This document shows, piece after piece, positions 9,702 to 19,218 of a stretch of 37,202 nt of DNA. Numbering within the stretch: the stretch's first letter is position 1; the number at the start of each line of letters is the position of its first letter. Origin of the DNA: DASVDK01 sp036381125 [NCBI: Thermodesulfobacteriota bacterium] (GTDB taxonomy: Bacteria; DASVDK01); assembly GCA_036381125.1 (NCBI GenBank), contig DASVDK010000273.1, positions 1-37,202 on the forward strand, in the 5' to 3' direction. Under the pieces are notes generated by a model. That model ran no database searches. It worked only from the letters and a program-made list of their open reading frames with translations, and was not told the DNA's origin. Position numbers and translations under genes: made by a program.

Positions 9702-9856
9702 GCCGGGCGGCCCCGCTCGGCCGGCCGGACGATGCGGGCGACGAGCGCCTCGCCCACCGCGGTCTCCGGCGGGTCGGCCGGCTCCGCGACGGCCCAACGC
9801 CAGCGCCCGGTCACCTGCGACGCGAAGCGGTCGACGTGGAGCATGAGGAGCCGCAT
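9698..9856 (-). pseudogene. Short ORF resembling the start of a Thr-tRNA editing domain; probably truncated
   Basis: ATG 9856 opens a 52-codon frame whose first residues, MRLLMLHVDRFASQVTG, recall the N-terminus of archaeal-type threonyl-tRNA synthetase editing domains (MRLLLIHSDY and similar). A later ALVARIV segment would fit the next core strand. A complete editing domain has about 140 residues, so this would be only its first third. Its TGA overlaps the PHP ATG by four bases, so the frame is probably still translated and coupled to PHP translation. The family resemblance is from memory of short motifs and could be chance. The alternative is a small real leader ORF. Confidence 0.4.
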
Positions 9857-10013
9857 CCCGAGACGCTAGCGCCGGGAGCCTGCCGCGGGCAAGGTCTCGG
9901 CGAGGTGGTCGGCCGCCCGTCTGGCAGCCCTCGTTGGCCGTCCCGGCGAGGCGTGCACGACGACCTCGGCGTCGGGCAGCGGCGGAGGCCGTCGGCCGCT
10001 CCCGGGACGCAGT

Positions 10014-10077
10014 GCGCTTGCCGCCGGCGGGCAGCGTCTCGCGAGCCACCACGTCGAAGGGAGAGGAGAAGAGGCGC
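10014..10077 (-). pseudogene. Relic copy of part of the 10842-11252 gene
   Basis: These 64 bases align without gaps to 11067-11130 with about five mismatches by my count. The minus-strand translation reads RLFSSPFDVVARETLPAGGKR against RLFSSPFDLVARETLPAGGKR in the intact gene. Similarity stops abruptly on both sides and no start codon or full reading frame remains, so this is a duplicated and decayed fragment, not a working gene. Confidence 0.75.
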
Positions 10078-10474
10078 CGCCTGCCGCAGTCAGGCGTCGC
10101 CGAAACGAGCCCCGGAATGCGGCAGGGTGCGGCGTGGGGTACCCGCGGTGTCTGGGGCCGACCGCGAGGTTTGGAATGGCAGTTGAGGCATCCAGTACCG
10201 CATCAAGCTCGCCGTCTGTCGAGAGTCAGACGAAGTGGCCTGTCAAGGGCCTTTTTCGTTTGCGAGCCAGTCGACGAAGCGACCATAGTCCAGGCCAATA
10301 GGCACGTTTGGGCAGGGTGCGGCCGGTGGGGCAATGGCGAAGGGCCAGAAGGGCGAGTCGCAGCCAGGCGTAGCGCTTGAGATCATCGGGCCGCGAGCTT
10401 CAGAAGAAGATCGATCCTGGACGTAGTTCCAGCAATTCGACACCTAGAGGGACAACGCGACCTGGGGACAAGCC

Positions 10475-10672
10475 ATGGCGGCAGCCACAGAAGCAGCTGC
10501 GGCGATCCACTTCGCGCTCGTGCTTTTCCTGCTCTGGGTGCTCATCTTCTGGATGTGGCCGAGCCTACGGCTGGATATGGGACAGATTTCGTTTCCGAAG
10601 CACGCTCCCGGCAGCCACGCCTCCGCTCGGCCGCCCCGTGCCGCACGCCGCGACGCCCGGAACGGCCCTTGA
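10475..10672 (+). CDS. Possible small single-span membrane protein
   Basis: A 65-codon frame from ATG 10475 with a purine-rich GGGGACA seven bases or so upstream. Residues about 11-30 (HFALVLFLLWVLIFWMWPSL) form one strongly hydrophobic segment, followed by a basic, Arg/Pro/Ala-rich tail. No family is recognised. It lies inside the compositionally odd stretch, and an overlapping frame exists on the other strand, so it may be chance. The clean membrane segment right after the start codon is the only argument for a real gene. Confidence 0.3.
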   Translation: MAAATEAAAAIHFALVLFLLWVLIFWMWPSLRLDMGQISFPKHAPGSHASARPPRAARRDARNGP

Positions 10673-10841
10673 TGGCGGTATGGCGTCCGGCTCAACTTGG
10701 CCGCCCTGCACGAGGAGGCGTCGCCCCACCCGTCCGAGGCGGGGAGCCGCTGGTGCTGGCAGGGCTACGAGCGGCGCGAGGACCGGCGGGACCTCGGCCG
10801 CGGGTGGGGTGGCGCCGGGGAACAAGGCCGTTCCCGCGCCA

Positions 10842-11252
10842 TCAGAAAGGCGGGCCGTCCCAGCCCTTGGCGCGGTCCTCCATCTCGAAGGTCTGGAAGG
10901 CGCGGTTGAAGGAGCCGGCGCTCTCCTCCTGATGGAGGCGCCAGACCTCGTGCAGGCGGATCTCGACGGTCAGGTGGGTGCCGGGCGCGAGGCGGACGAC
11001 CTCCCTGGCGGCAGGGCCGAGCCTCCCCTTCAGGCGAATGCCGTACTCGCCGGGGGGGAGCGCGAAGCGCTTGCCGCCGGCGGGCAGCGTCTCGCGCGCC
11101 ACCAGGTCGAAGGGCGACGAGAACAGGCGCAGCTCCGCGGCGGGCAGGTGAAAGAGCCCGCTGGTGAAGCGGATGGTGAGCCCCTCGTGGCCGGGCGGCG
11201 CCGGCGCCTCGGTGACCGCGATCGTGGGGCGTTCGTCCGTGGCGATGGTCAT
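10842..11252 (-). CDS. Unknown 136-residue protein, last gene of the FrhB-like operon
   Basis: I do not recognise the family. After a disordered N-terminus the sequence alternates short beta strands, with GLTIRFTSGLFHLP, RLFSSPFDLVARE, then GGKRFALPPGEYGIRLKG, VRLAPGTHLTVEIR and a helical, acidic C-terminus with Trp residues. The PPGEYGIRLKG element resembles the Pro-Gly-turn strands of carboxypeptidase-regulatory/PEGA-like beta sandwiches. No signal peptide is seen, so it is probably cytosolic. It follows the upstream gene after six bases. A 64-bp fragment of a second copy lies 1 kb away at 10014-10077, so the gene was once duplicated. Confidence 0.6.
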   Translation of the reverse strand: MTIATDERPTIAVTEAPAPPGHEGLTIRFTSGLFHLPAAELRLFSSPFDLVARETLPAGGKRFALPPGEYGIRLKGRLGPAAREVVRLAPGTHLTVEIRLHEVWRLHQEESAGSFNRAFQTFEMEDRAKGWDGPPF

Positions 11253-11258
11253 GGCGCG

Positions 11259-11801
11259 CTACCCCGCCTGCGCCACGCTCCACCGCGTCGGCGGCGGCAG
11301 CGGTAGGCCCTTCGCCTTGCGCTCGCGGATGGGCCCGCTGTGGCCCAGCGCCTTCACCGCGGCGATGTCGGCCTTCACCCGGTCGGCGAGCGCGGGGTAG
11401 CCGAAGCCGCGCAGGAGGCGCTCCGCCTCGGTGAGCCCGATGTTGTCCACCGCGCGAGCCGACTCGACCCAGAGCACGGCGGCCCGGGCGGCCGCCATGG
11501 CGCGTGGGTGCGTCACGAAGCGGCGCGCCTCGGCGACGAGGTCCCGGTACGACTCGACCGCGACCGCCTTCGCGCCGACACGCTCCACCTCCGCGGTGAA
11601 CCGGTCGAAGAAGGCGGCGGTCCAGAGGCGCTCGTCGGCGAGGACCCGCCTTGCCGTCTCGTTGCCCGCCTTCGCGCGCAGGACGAGCCGCGCGGCGTCG
11701 AGCCGCTCGCCGGCCGTCTTCGCCGCCCGCATCCGCGCGAGGGCCGACCTGAGATCCGGGGGGCCGAACCAGGCGTCCGCGATCTCGCTCCAGACTCCCA
11801 T
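11259..11801 (-). CDS. Unknown 180-residue helical protein
   Basis: No known family is recognised. The protein is predicted to be almost all alpha-helical, rich in Ala, Arg and Glu. It begins MGVWSEIADAWFGPPDLR and has several amphipathic helices (residues about 18-50, 60-95 and 98-155), then a basic Pro-rich tail. There is no membrane segment or signal peptide, so it should be cytosolic. It sits 10 bases after the membrane protein and six before the beta-rich unknown protein, so it is co-transcribed with them and with the FrhB-like gene. A partner or scaffold role in that complex is an inference from position only. Confidence 0.6.
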   Translation of the reverse strand: MGVWSEIADAWFGPPDLRSALARMRAAKTAGERLDAARLVLRAKAGNETARRVLADERLWTAAFFDRFTAEVERVGAKAVAVESYRDLVAEARRFVTHPRAMAAARAAVLWVESARAVDNIGLTEAERLLRGFGYPALADRVKADIAAVKALGHSGPIRERKAKGLPLPPPTRWSVAQAG

Positions 11802-11811
11802 GCCGGCCTCC

Positions 11812-12204
11812 CTACGCCCCCGCGCCGGCGCGGCTCGCCACGACGACGACGAGGAGGGCGAAGCCGATGACCTGGAGGCCGAGGAGCGCCGCCTGGGCGC
11901 CGACCTGATGGGCGAGGACGCGCCGCTTGGCCTTGCTCATGCCGAAGGCGACCACGTAGACCACCAGGGCCGCCACGACGAGGAGCCCGATCGTCCCGCC
12001 GAGAACGCCCCCGGTGAAGCCGGCGAGGGCGAGGAGGGCGAGCAGCAGGGTGCCTCCGAGCGTGGCGTAGTGCGCGGCCGCCTGGTAGCTGCCGTCGTAG
12101 ATCATGGTCACCTGGCCCTTGACGGTGTAGGCGGCCACCAGGGCGAGGCTCACCAGGAAGACCCCCGGCACGAGCGCCAGCAGGAACGCGAACAGACTCT
12201 CCAT
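11812..12204 (-). CDS. Four-helix membrane protein in the FrhB-like operon
   Basis: A 130-residue integral membrane protein with hydrophobic segments at about 4-26, 46-64, 68-88 and 104-124. A KAKRR cluster lies between helices 3 and 4 and should be cytoplasmic. It has no cysteine, no heme-binding histidine pair and no recognisable family motif. It begins 16 bases after the FrhB-like stop. Its place in the operon suggests it may anchor, or pass charge or electrons to or from, the FrhB-like iron-sulfur protein. The sequence itself does not prove this. Confidence 0.65.
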   Translation of the reverse strand: MESLFAFLLALVPGVFLVSLALVAAYTVKGQVTMIYDGSYQAAAHYATLGGTLLLALLALAGFTGGVLGGTIGLLVVAALVVYVVAFGMSKAKRRVLAHQVGAQAALLGLQVIGFALLVVVVASRAGAGA

Positions 12205-12220
12205 CTCTCGGATCCTCCGC

Positions 12221-13393
12221 CTACGACCGGATGACGACGGGAAGCCCGGCCGCCTTCATGGCCGTCTCCCGCTCGGCGCCGCGCTCCTTCTTGAAGAGCA
12301 CGGCGAGCTGGAACTCCTGCTCGGCGCTGATGACCGGCAGGCGGGTGACCGCCTTGAGCCCCCAGCCGAGCGCCTTGAGGGTGAGGTCGGTTGCGTCCAT
12401 GGGGGCGCCGCTCATCGGGACCCTCTGGGGGTCGGCGAGGAGCCCCTTCTCGGCGGCCATCCGGAAGAGCCGCTGCCCGGCCTCGGACCGGAGGATCACC
12501 GAGAAGCGCCCGGCCCCGGCCCCGAGGCGGCCGAAGCTGATGTCGGCCAGCTCGGCGGTGGGGTCGACGCAGGTGATGCAGGCGTCGGGCGCGTAGTGCG
12601 AGACGACCGAGGCCGGCATCGTCTTCGTCTTCCCGCCGGTCGTCTCGACCCGGTAGAAGAGCGTGGAGTCGAGGCCGTGCCCGATGTGCCTCACCTCGTC
12701 GAGCGAGATGCCCACCCGCTCCCGGAGCATCGTCTCGAGCGCCTGCCGCCTCAGGACGCCGAAGCAGTAGTGCCCGATGATCAGCCCGATCTTCGACTCG
12801 AACTTCTTGTCGGGCATGTACTGCAGCTTGCGCCACGCCTCGGTGACGCACGGCGGCCCGATGAGCCCGACCCGGTCGAGGCCGTGGTAGTCCACCGCCT
12901 CGGTGAGGGCGGGCGTCACGTCGTCGAAGCCGATCAGCTCGTTCTCGCGCGCCTCGTTGAGGACGTCGATCCTGTGGAGGTCCTCGGGCCGGTCGACGAG
13001 CACGCCGGAGCGGTTGCCGAGCCGGTTGCGCCCCGTCCCGATGCCGACCCAGGCGCGCACCATCCCGGTCTCGAGGGCAAGGCGGGCGAGGGCGGCAATC
13101 TCGTTCTGCCGCACCGTCTGGACCTCCCGGTACCGACCGAAGACCGGGTCCTTCACGTCGACGCCCGGCTGCTCCGGACCGAAGACGAAGCTCTGCATGT
13201 CGGCCATCGGCAGGAAGTTCTTGGGGCAGGCGGTGAAGCAGGCGCCGCAGTCCCGGCAGGCCTGGAGCGGCCCGGGCCCGACGTTGTCCACCCACTCGAT
13301 GGCGTCGTACGAGCAGGACGCGAGGCAGGTCCCGCAGTGGCAGCAGAGGTCGTGCTCGACCTGCTGGAACAGCTCCTTCAGGCCAATGGCCAT
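12221..13393 (-). CDS. FrhB-like iron-sulfur flavoprotein (coenzyme F420 hydrogenase/dehydrogenase beta subunit family)
   Basis: A 390-residue protein. The N-terminus holds two [4Fe-4S] ferredoxin motifs, Cys17-x2-Cys20-x2-Cys23-x3-Cys27 and Cys46-x2-Cys49-x2-Cys52-x3-Cys56. The FrhB_FdhB N- and C-terminal domains follow, including GLIGPPCVTEAWRKLQ and IGLIIGHYCFGV, and a further CITCVDPTAELADISFG motif typical of the family. Members are FAD- and Fe-S-containing electron carriers for F420-dependent hydrogenase, formate dehydrogenase, sulfite reductase or related modules. It heads a four-gene minus-strand operon and is divergent from the FadR-type regulator, sharing a 165-base control region that includes a TGGTNNNACCA palindrome. 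Next to a ferredoxin-reducing oxidoreductase, it could take up the electrons. Whether F420 is used is unknown. Confidence 0.85.
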   Translation of the reverse strand: MAIGLKELFQQVEHDLCCHCGTCLASCSYDAIEWVDNVGPGPLQACRDCGACFTACPKNFLPMADMQSFVFGPEQPGVDVKDPVFGRYREVQTVRQNEIAALARLALETGMVRAWVGIGTGRNRLGNRSGVLVDRPEDLHRIDVLNEARENELIGFDDVTPALTEAVDYHGLDRVGLIGPPCVTEAWRKLQYMPDKKFESKIGLIIGHYCFGVLRRQALETMLRERVGISLDEVRHIGHGLDSTLFYRVETTGGKTKTMPASVVSHYAPDACITCVDPTAELADISFGRLGAGAGRFSVILRSEAGQRLFRMAAEKGLLADPQRVPMSGAPMDATDLTLKALGWGLKAVTRLPVISAEQEFQLAVLFKKERGAERETAMKAAGLPVVIRS

Positions 13394-13480
13394 GGCGTCC
13401 CGCCCCCGCGTGTTAGAATGGGCCAGCCACCAGCGGATCGGGCCCTACCAGAGCGACGTCACATGGCAGTTCACGACAAT

Positions 13481-13491
13481 TGGTAGGACCA
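13481..13491. promoter_or_regulatory. Predicted FadR/GntR operator upstream of the regulator
   Basis: TGGTAGGACCA is a perfect TGGT-N3-ACCA palindrome, the form bound by many FadR-subfamily regulators. It lies 67 bases before the predicted regulator start and within the region shared with the divergent FrhB-like operon, so it may serve autoregulation and control both sides. A TAGAAT -10-like hexamer is present at 13414-13419 on the plus strand. The other copies are at 14491, 18812 and 19057. Confidence 0.6.
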
Positions 13492-13558
13492 GTAGCGCCA
13501 GGTTAGGCCAGGTCCTGGAGGCTTGTCAAGGGGCAACGGCGTGGAAGGACGGGACGGC

Positions 13559-14341
13559 GTGACCACGACAACACCGACAACATCTCGAACACCCGCGCAG
13601 CCCGAGCGCCGCGGAAAGGTGACCGAGGAGATCGTCCGCGCGATCCAGTCGCAGATCAGTCGCGGCGAGCTGAAGCCGGGCGACCAGCTCCCGCCCGAGC
13701 GGCAGCTCGCGAGCCGCTTCCACGCGAGCCGGGGCTCGATCCGCGAGGCGCTGCGCGCGCTCGAGCTGTCGGGGCTCATCCACTCCCGCCAGGGGGGCGG
13801 CAACTACGTCGCCAGGAGCCTGCCGTCCGCGCTCACCGTGCCCCTCGGCCACTACCTCGAGCGGCAGCGGCACGCGCTCGTGGACCTCTACGAGGCGCGC
13901 GAGATGCTCGAGCCGCGGCTCGCCTTCCTCGCCGCCGAGCGGGCCACGCGGGAGGACATCGAGCGGCTGCGCCAGGCGCTCGAGCGCCAGGAGCGGGACC
14001 TCGACAGCCACGACGCCGCCACCGCGTACGACGCCGATCGGGCCTTCCACCAGGCCATCGCCGAGGCGGCCGGCAACCAGACCTTCATCAAGCTGCACAA
14101 CTACCTCTCGGACCTCGTCTCCGAGAGCCGCCGCGAAGCGGTCGACAGCGCCTCGCGGCGGGAGCAGGCGGTCGTCGACCACCGCCACATCTTCGAGGCG
14201 ATCGCCGGCGGGGACGGCCCCGCGGCGTCGGCGGCCATGCTGCAGCACCTCAAGACGGTCAAGGAGATCCTCGTCGACGCGCTGACCGCCTACCAGCAGG
14301 CGCTGGCCCGACTGCCGGGCGCGCCGACCGAGCAGGGCTGA
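13559..14341 (+). CDS. FadR-subfamily GntR transcriptional regulator
   Basis: A 260-residue regulator. The N-terminal winged helix-turn-helix is KVTEEIVRAIQSQISRGELK followed by PGDQLPPERQLASRF, SRGSIREALRALE and a GLIHSRQGGG wing. The C-terminal FCD ligand domain has the metal/ligand signature DADRAFHQAI, VVDHRHIFEAI and MLQHLK (an Asp and three His), so it probably senses a small carboxylate with a bound divalent metal. The GTG start at 13559 has an AAGGACG site upstream; a TTG at 13523 is an in-frame alternative. It sits between the FrhB-like operon and the oxidoreductase operon, and TGGTNNNACCA sites occur before itself, the gamma subunit and tctC. Oxalate or a related acid is the likely effector by context. 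Confidence 0.9.
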   Translation: MTTTTPTTSRTPAQPERRGKVTEEIVRAIQSQISRGELKPGDQLPPERQLASRFHASRGSIREALRALELSGLIHSRQGGGNYVARSLPSALTVPLGHYLERQRHALVDLYEAREMLEPRLAFLAAERATREDIERLRQALERQERDLDSHDAATAYDADRAFHQAIAEAAGNQTFIKLHNYLSDLVSESRREAVDSASRREQAVVDHRHIFEAIAGGDGPAASAAMLQHLKTVKEILVDALTAYQQALARLPGAPTEQG

Positions 14342-14434
14342 CCGCCGCCCCTCCTCCGCTCCCCGACGCCTCCGTGATCCGCCCGCGCGCGGCCGCGCCG
14401 CGCGCCCTCGACCAGGCGGCCCGGCCGAACCTGC

Positions 14435-14464
14435 TTGACAGGTTTGCCGCGAGGGCACTAGAGT
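14435..14464 (+). promoter_or_regulatory. Sigma-70-type promoter of the oxidoreductase operon
   Basis: A perfect TTGACA -35 at 14435-14440 is followed after 18 bases by TAGAGT at 14459-14464. The expected start of transcription is near 14471, immediately before the inverted-repeat operator at 14474-14501, which fits repression by the adjacent FadR-type protein. Confidence 0.55.
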
Positions 14465-14473
14465 AGCCGCATA

Positions 14474-14501
14474 TTGGACCAATAGCGTATTGGTCCAACC
14501 A
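14474..14501. promoter_or_regulatory. Composite inverted-repeat operator of the oxidoreductase operon
   Basis: TTGGACCAATA (14474-14484) and its exact inverse TATTGGTCCAA (14488-14498) flank a GCG centre, giving a perfect 11-bp-arm palindrome. Each arm is itself a near-palindrome (TTGG-N-CCAA). The right arm extends into TGGTCCAACCA at 14491-14501, which matches TGGT-N3-ACCA. Two regulator dimers could therefore bind side by side over the transcription start. Confidence 0.7.
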
Positions 14502-14518
14502 TTCCTTCCGGGGGCGCC

Positions 14519-15151
14519 ATGCAGGAACCGGAGATCCTCGAGATCAACGTCTGGACGCGGGGCGTCGTGATGGACAAGGAGGGGCGCGACGTCACGTTCG
14601 CCCTGGCCCGCGCCGCCCAGGAGGAGGGGAAGTTCGTCCAGGCGTTCGACAACTACGTCGACCAGCCCGACCGGGTGAACGTCCCCATGCGCAAGTACGC
14701 GCGGATCTCCGCCGTGGAGATCGAGGACAAGTACGTCTACGAGAACCACGAGCCGAACATCGTCGTCCTGGTCGAGGAGAGCCTCCTCAAGGGCATGAAC
14801 GTGCTGCGCGGCATGCGCCCCGGCGGCACGCTGATCGTCAACAGCCACCGCCCGATCGCCGACCTCGTCAAGTTCCTGCCGCCGCACGCGCCCGGGACGC
14901 TGCGCAGCTTCGCCGTGATCCACGCGGAGCGCTTCGCCAGGCGCGTCATGGCCGACTTCCTCGGCGCCGAGGGGGCGAGCGTCCGGGGCGGCCTCGGCAG
15001 GGGGATCGCCGGCCCGATCATCGGCGCCACGGCGCGCGTCGGCGGCTTCGTGTCGCTCGACGCGGTCAGGAAGGTCGTGTCCGACCCCGCGGCGGCCGAG
15101 CGCGGGTGGGAGTCGGTCCAGATCCGCGAACTGGGCGCTGCGACCGTCTAG
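14519..15151 (+). CDS. 2-oxoacid (probably oxalate):ferredoxin oxidoreductase, gamma subunit
   Basis: A 210-residue protein with the POR_N/gamma (pyruvate/ketoisovalerate oxidoreductase catalytic, PorC) fold. Family features are the N-terminal INVWTRGVVMDKEGRD segment in place of the usual RGRGGQG, the DNYVDQPDRVNVPMRKYARIS core, and PNIVVLVEESLLKG near residues 79-92. GGLGRGIAGPIIGATA follows in the C-terminal third. In these enzymes gamma contacts the thiamine-pyrophosphate and coenzyme-binding side of the complex. It is the first gene of the gamma-delta-alpha-beta operon and lies just behind the composite operator. In Moorella oxalate oxidoreductase, as I recall, gamma and delta are fused; here they are separate genes 88 bases apart. 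Confidence 0.85.
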   Translation: MQEPEILEINVWTRGVVMDKEGRDVTFALARAAQEEGKFVQAFDNYVDQPDRVNVPMRKYARISAVEIEDKYVYENHEPNIVVLVEESLLKGMNVLRGMRPGGTLIVNSHRPIADLVKFLPPHAPGTLRSFAVIHAERFARRVMADFLGAEGASVRGGLGRGIAGPIIGATARVGGFVSLDAVRKVVSDPAAAERGWESVQIRELGAATV

Positions 15152-15239
15152 GGCGCGCCGACCGAACCAGGCAGTCCGGCCGGCACGGCCGCGCCGGCTG
15201 CGGAGATGGCACGGTCGGCAGAGCTGTCACGAGGTCACG

Positions 15240-15593
15240 ATGCCGTACGCCTACACGCCGAAGCTCATCCACATCCCGCCCGAGAAGGACGTGCCGTTCG
15301 GCATGATCGTGCCGGCCCCCGAGGTGAGCGGGGAGCAGCCGGGCATGATCACCGGCAACTGGCGGCAGAAGCGGCCGGTGTTCGACCCGATGCGCTGCAC
15401 GCAGTGCCGCTCGTGCGAGATGCTCTGCCCGGACGCCTGCATCTCGATCGACGAGAAGGGGATCGTCGATTCCGACATGAAGTACTGCAAGGGCTGCGGC
15501 GTCTGCGCCTTCGAGTGTCGCGAGGGGGCCATCGTGATGGTCCCAGAACTCGACTTCGAGGACGGCGTCGTCCGTCTGGAGACCGTCTTCTAG
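15240..15593 (+). CDS. 2-oxoacid (probably oxalate):ferredoxin oxidoreductase, delta (ferredoxin) subunit
   Basis: A 117-residue 2x[4Fe-4S] ferredoxin subunit. The first motif is Cys53-x2-Cys56-x2-Cys59-x3-Cys63-Pro; the second is Cys83-x2-Cys86-x2-Cys89-x3-Cys93, where Arg replaces the usual Pro. The N-terminal extension with GNWRQKRPVFDPMRCTQC is typical of PorD-type delta subunits, which carry electrons from the beta-subunit cluster to soluble ferredoxin. It is co-transcribed with gamma and with alpha (17-base gap). The length is normal for a stand-alone delta subunit. A longer frame overlapping this region belongs to the alpha gene's upstream extension and is not used. Confidence 0.9.
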   Translation: MPYAYTPKLIHIPPEKDVPFGMIVPAPEVSGEQPGMITGNWRQKRPVFDPMRCTQCRSCEMLCPDACISIDEKGIVDSDMKYCKGCGVCAFECREGAIVMVPELDFEDGVVRLETVF

Positions 15594-15610
15594 GAGCCGG
15601 GAGCACGCCG

Positions 15611-18104
<2,494 letters not shown>

Positions 18105-18139
18105 GATTCAGGCCCGCGCCCCCGCGGCCGGCGGAGTCC

Positions 18140-18166
18140 TTGACAACGCGCGTCGACTCGTATAGT
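18140..18166 (+). promoter_or_regulatory. Possible promoter of the 18208 membrane-protein gene
   Basis: TTGACA at 18140-18145 and TATAGT at 18161-18166 are both near-consensus, but the spacer is only 15 bases, one to two shorter than optimal. It would start transcription about 35 bases before the ATG. Confidence 0.4.
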
Positions 18167-18207
18167 CAGGCGGCACGCGGCCGGAAGCCGGATCCCCGGG
18201 AGGACAC

Positions 18208-18786
18208 ATGCTTGCGGGCTGCCGCCACATCTGCGTTGCCTGGGCCGCCATCGGGCTCCTGGCGCTCGCCACCGGCCTCGCGGCAGAGCAGGGCGATCTC
18301 GTGCGCGTCGGCGCCTTCGCCCTGCTGGCCTTCGGCACGCTCCGCCTCGCCATGGCGAGCGACGACTTCGAGGCGATCGGCGCCCGGCTCGCGGCGCGCC
18401 CGGCCGAGGCGCCGCCGAAGCCCGCCGTCCCGCGCGCCTTCTGGTCGCGCCCGGCGCCCTACGTCCTGCTGCCCCTCATCGGGTTCATCGTGCTCGTGGG
18501 CCGCGTCCTCTGGCGGCCTCCCCTCGGCAACGACGCCCGTTACCTGATCACCGGCATCATGGCGGCCGCGCTCACCGTCACGGTCGTCTACCTCGTCCTC
18601 CTCGCCGTCGAGGGGGCGCACGTCGCCGCGGCCGCGCCCGCCCAGGGGGCGCTCGAGGACCCCGCGCCGCCCGGTCCACGCGTACAGGGCGACGAGGGGC
18701 TTTCCGCCATCGGCGCCCTCGACACCGCCCGGTTCACGCGCGACGTGCTCGACGTCCACGGCCAGGGCGGCGCCCCTCGCCCCTGA
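18208..18786 (+). CDS. Unknown membrane protein between oxidoreductase and Tct transporter genes
   Basis: A 192-residue integral membrane protein, family not recognised. Hydrophobic segments lie at about 8-27, 30-50, 84-101 and 113-135. A Pro/Ala-rich linker (residues about 62-76) lies between pairs, and a hydrophilic, probably cytoplasmic C-terminal tail of some 55 residues follows. No metal or cofactor motif is visible. It has its own promoter-like TTGACA/TATAGT pair upstream and is followed by a 432-base control region with two FadR-type sites. Its position between a predicted oxalate oxidoreductase and a carboxylate transporter suggests a role in the same process, but this is inference from position alone. 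Confidence 0.65.
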   Translation: MLAGCRHICVAWAAIGLLALATGLAAEQGDLVRVGAFALLAFGTLRLAMASDDFEAIGARLAARPAEAPPKPAVPRAFWSRPAPYVLLPLIGFIVLVGRVLWRPPLGNDARYLITGIMAAALTVTVVYLVLLAVEGAHVAAAAPAQGALEDPAPPGPRVQGDEGLSAIGALDTARFTRDVLDVHGQGGAPRP

Positions 18787-18811
18787 CGGCACCCCTTCCG
18801 ATCGGCTGAAC

Positions 18812-18822
18812 TGGTCGGACCA
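18812..18822. promoter_or_regulatory. Predicted FadR/GntR operator, distal site before tctC
   Basis: TGGTCGGACCA, a perfect TGGT-N3-ACCA palindrome, about 400 bases before tctC and 245 bases before a second such site. Paired distant sites can allow looping by a dimeric repressor. Confidence 0.5.
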
Positions 18823-19025
18823 CCGCGACCGCGCGCACGAATCGGCTCGGGTTTTCGCGCACCTGGACGACGCCCGGCAGTCGCGCGCGCCGCCGTGTGA
18901 CCTCCGCCACGGAAGCGCGCCCGAATCCAGCGCGGCTCGGCCCGACGCCGTCCCGTCGCGCCGTTGCGTGCGGGTCCGGGCCGCGCCAAGCGAGAAATGC
19001 CTTTATATCTTCAGTAGAATAACGC

Positions 19026-19067
19026 TTGACACACCCCTGGGTGCGTCGCACAGTCGTGGTAGGACCA
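19026..19067 (+). promoter_or_regulatory. Candidate tct promoter with overlapping FadR/GntR operator
   Basis: TTGACA at 19026-19031 is a perfect -35, but the -10 after 17 bases (CACAGT at 19049-19054) is weak. TGGTAGGACCA at 19057-19067 would cover the transcription start and is identical to the site before the regulator at 13481. A separate TAGAAT lies at 19015-19020. The leader from here to tctC is about 150 bases. The rest of the 432-base gap 18787-19218 shows no gene that I can support. Confidence 0.5.
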
Positions 19068-19218
19068 GTGGGGCAGGGGCCTACGCCCAATCGCCGGCAC
19101 CTCGTCGTCCGGCCGCAATAAATCATTGTCATGCGCCGTCTTACGACCATCCTGCGGCGCGGACGGGTTCACCCCGGCCGGCGTCACGGTATGTTGAAAC
19201 ACCGTTAGGAGGTCTGCT

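Larger units (their letters stand above)
9857..10841. other. About 1 kb without a clear gene; GC drop and gene debris
   Basis: No intact gene is recognised here apart from the possible 65-codon ORF at 10475-10672. Base use differs from the neighbours: AT-richer runs occur around 10240-10290 and 10370-10460, and the third-position G/C bias is lost. A 64-bp relic of the 10842-11252 gene lies at 10014-10077. On the minus strand a start-less frame ending at 10226 reads through an RYAWLRLALLALRH-like segment and could be another decayed gene. The stretch looks like the remains of old insertions or deletions. Confidence 0.5.

Noticed and set aside
10237-10256. Weak hairpin followed by five T bases, like an intrinsic terminator
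   Set aside because: The stem is only four base pairs and no plus-strand gene ends before it.
10243-10443. 66-codon minus-strand ORF in the odd intergenic stretch
   Set aside because: No third-position G/C bias, no family, and another frame on the same strand looks equally coding-like.
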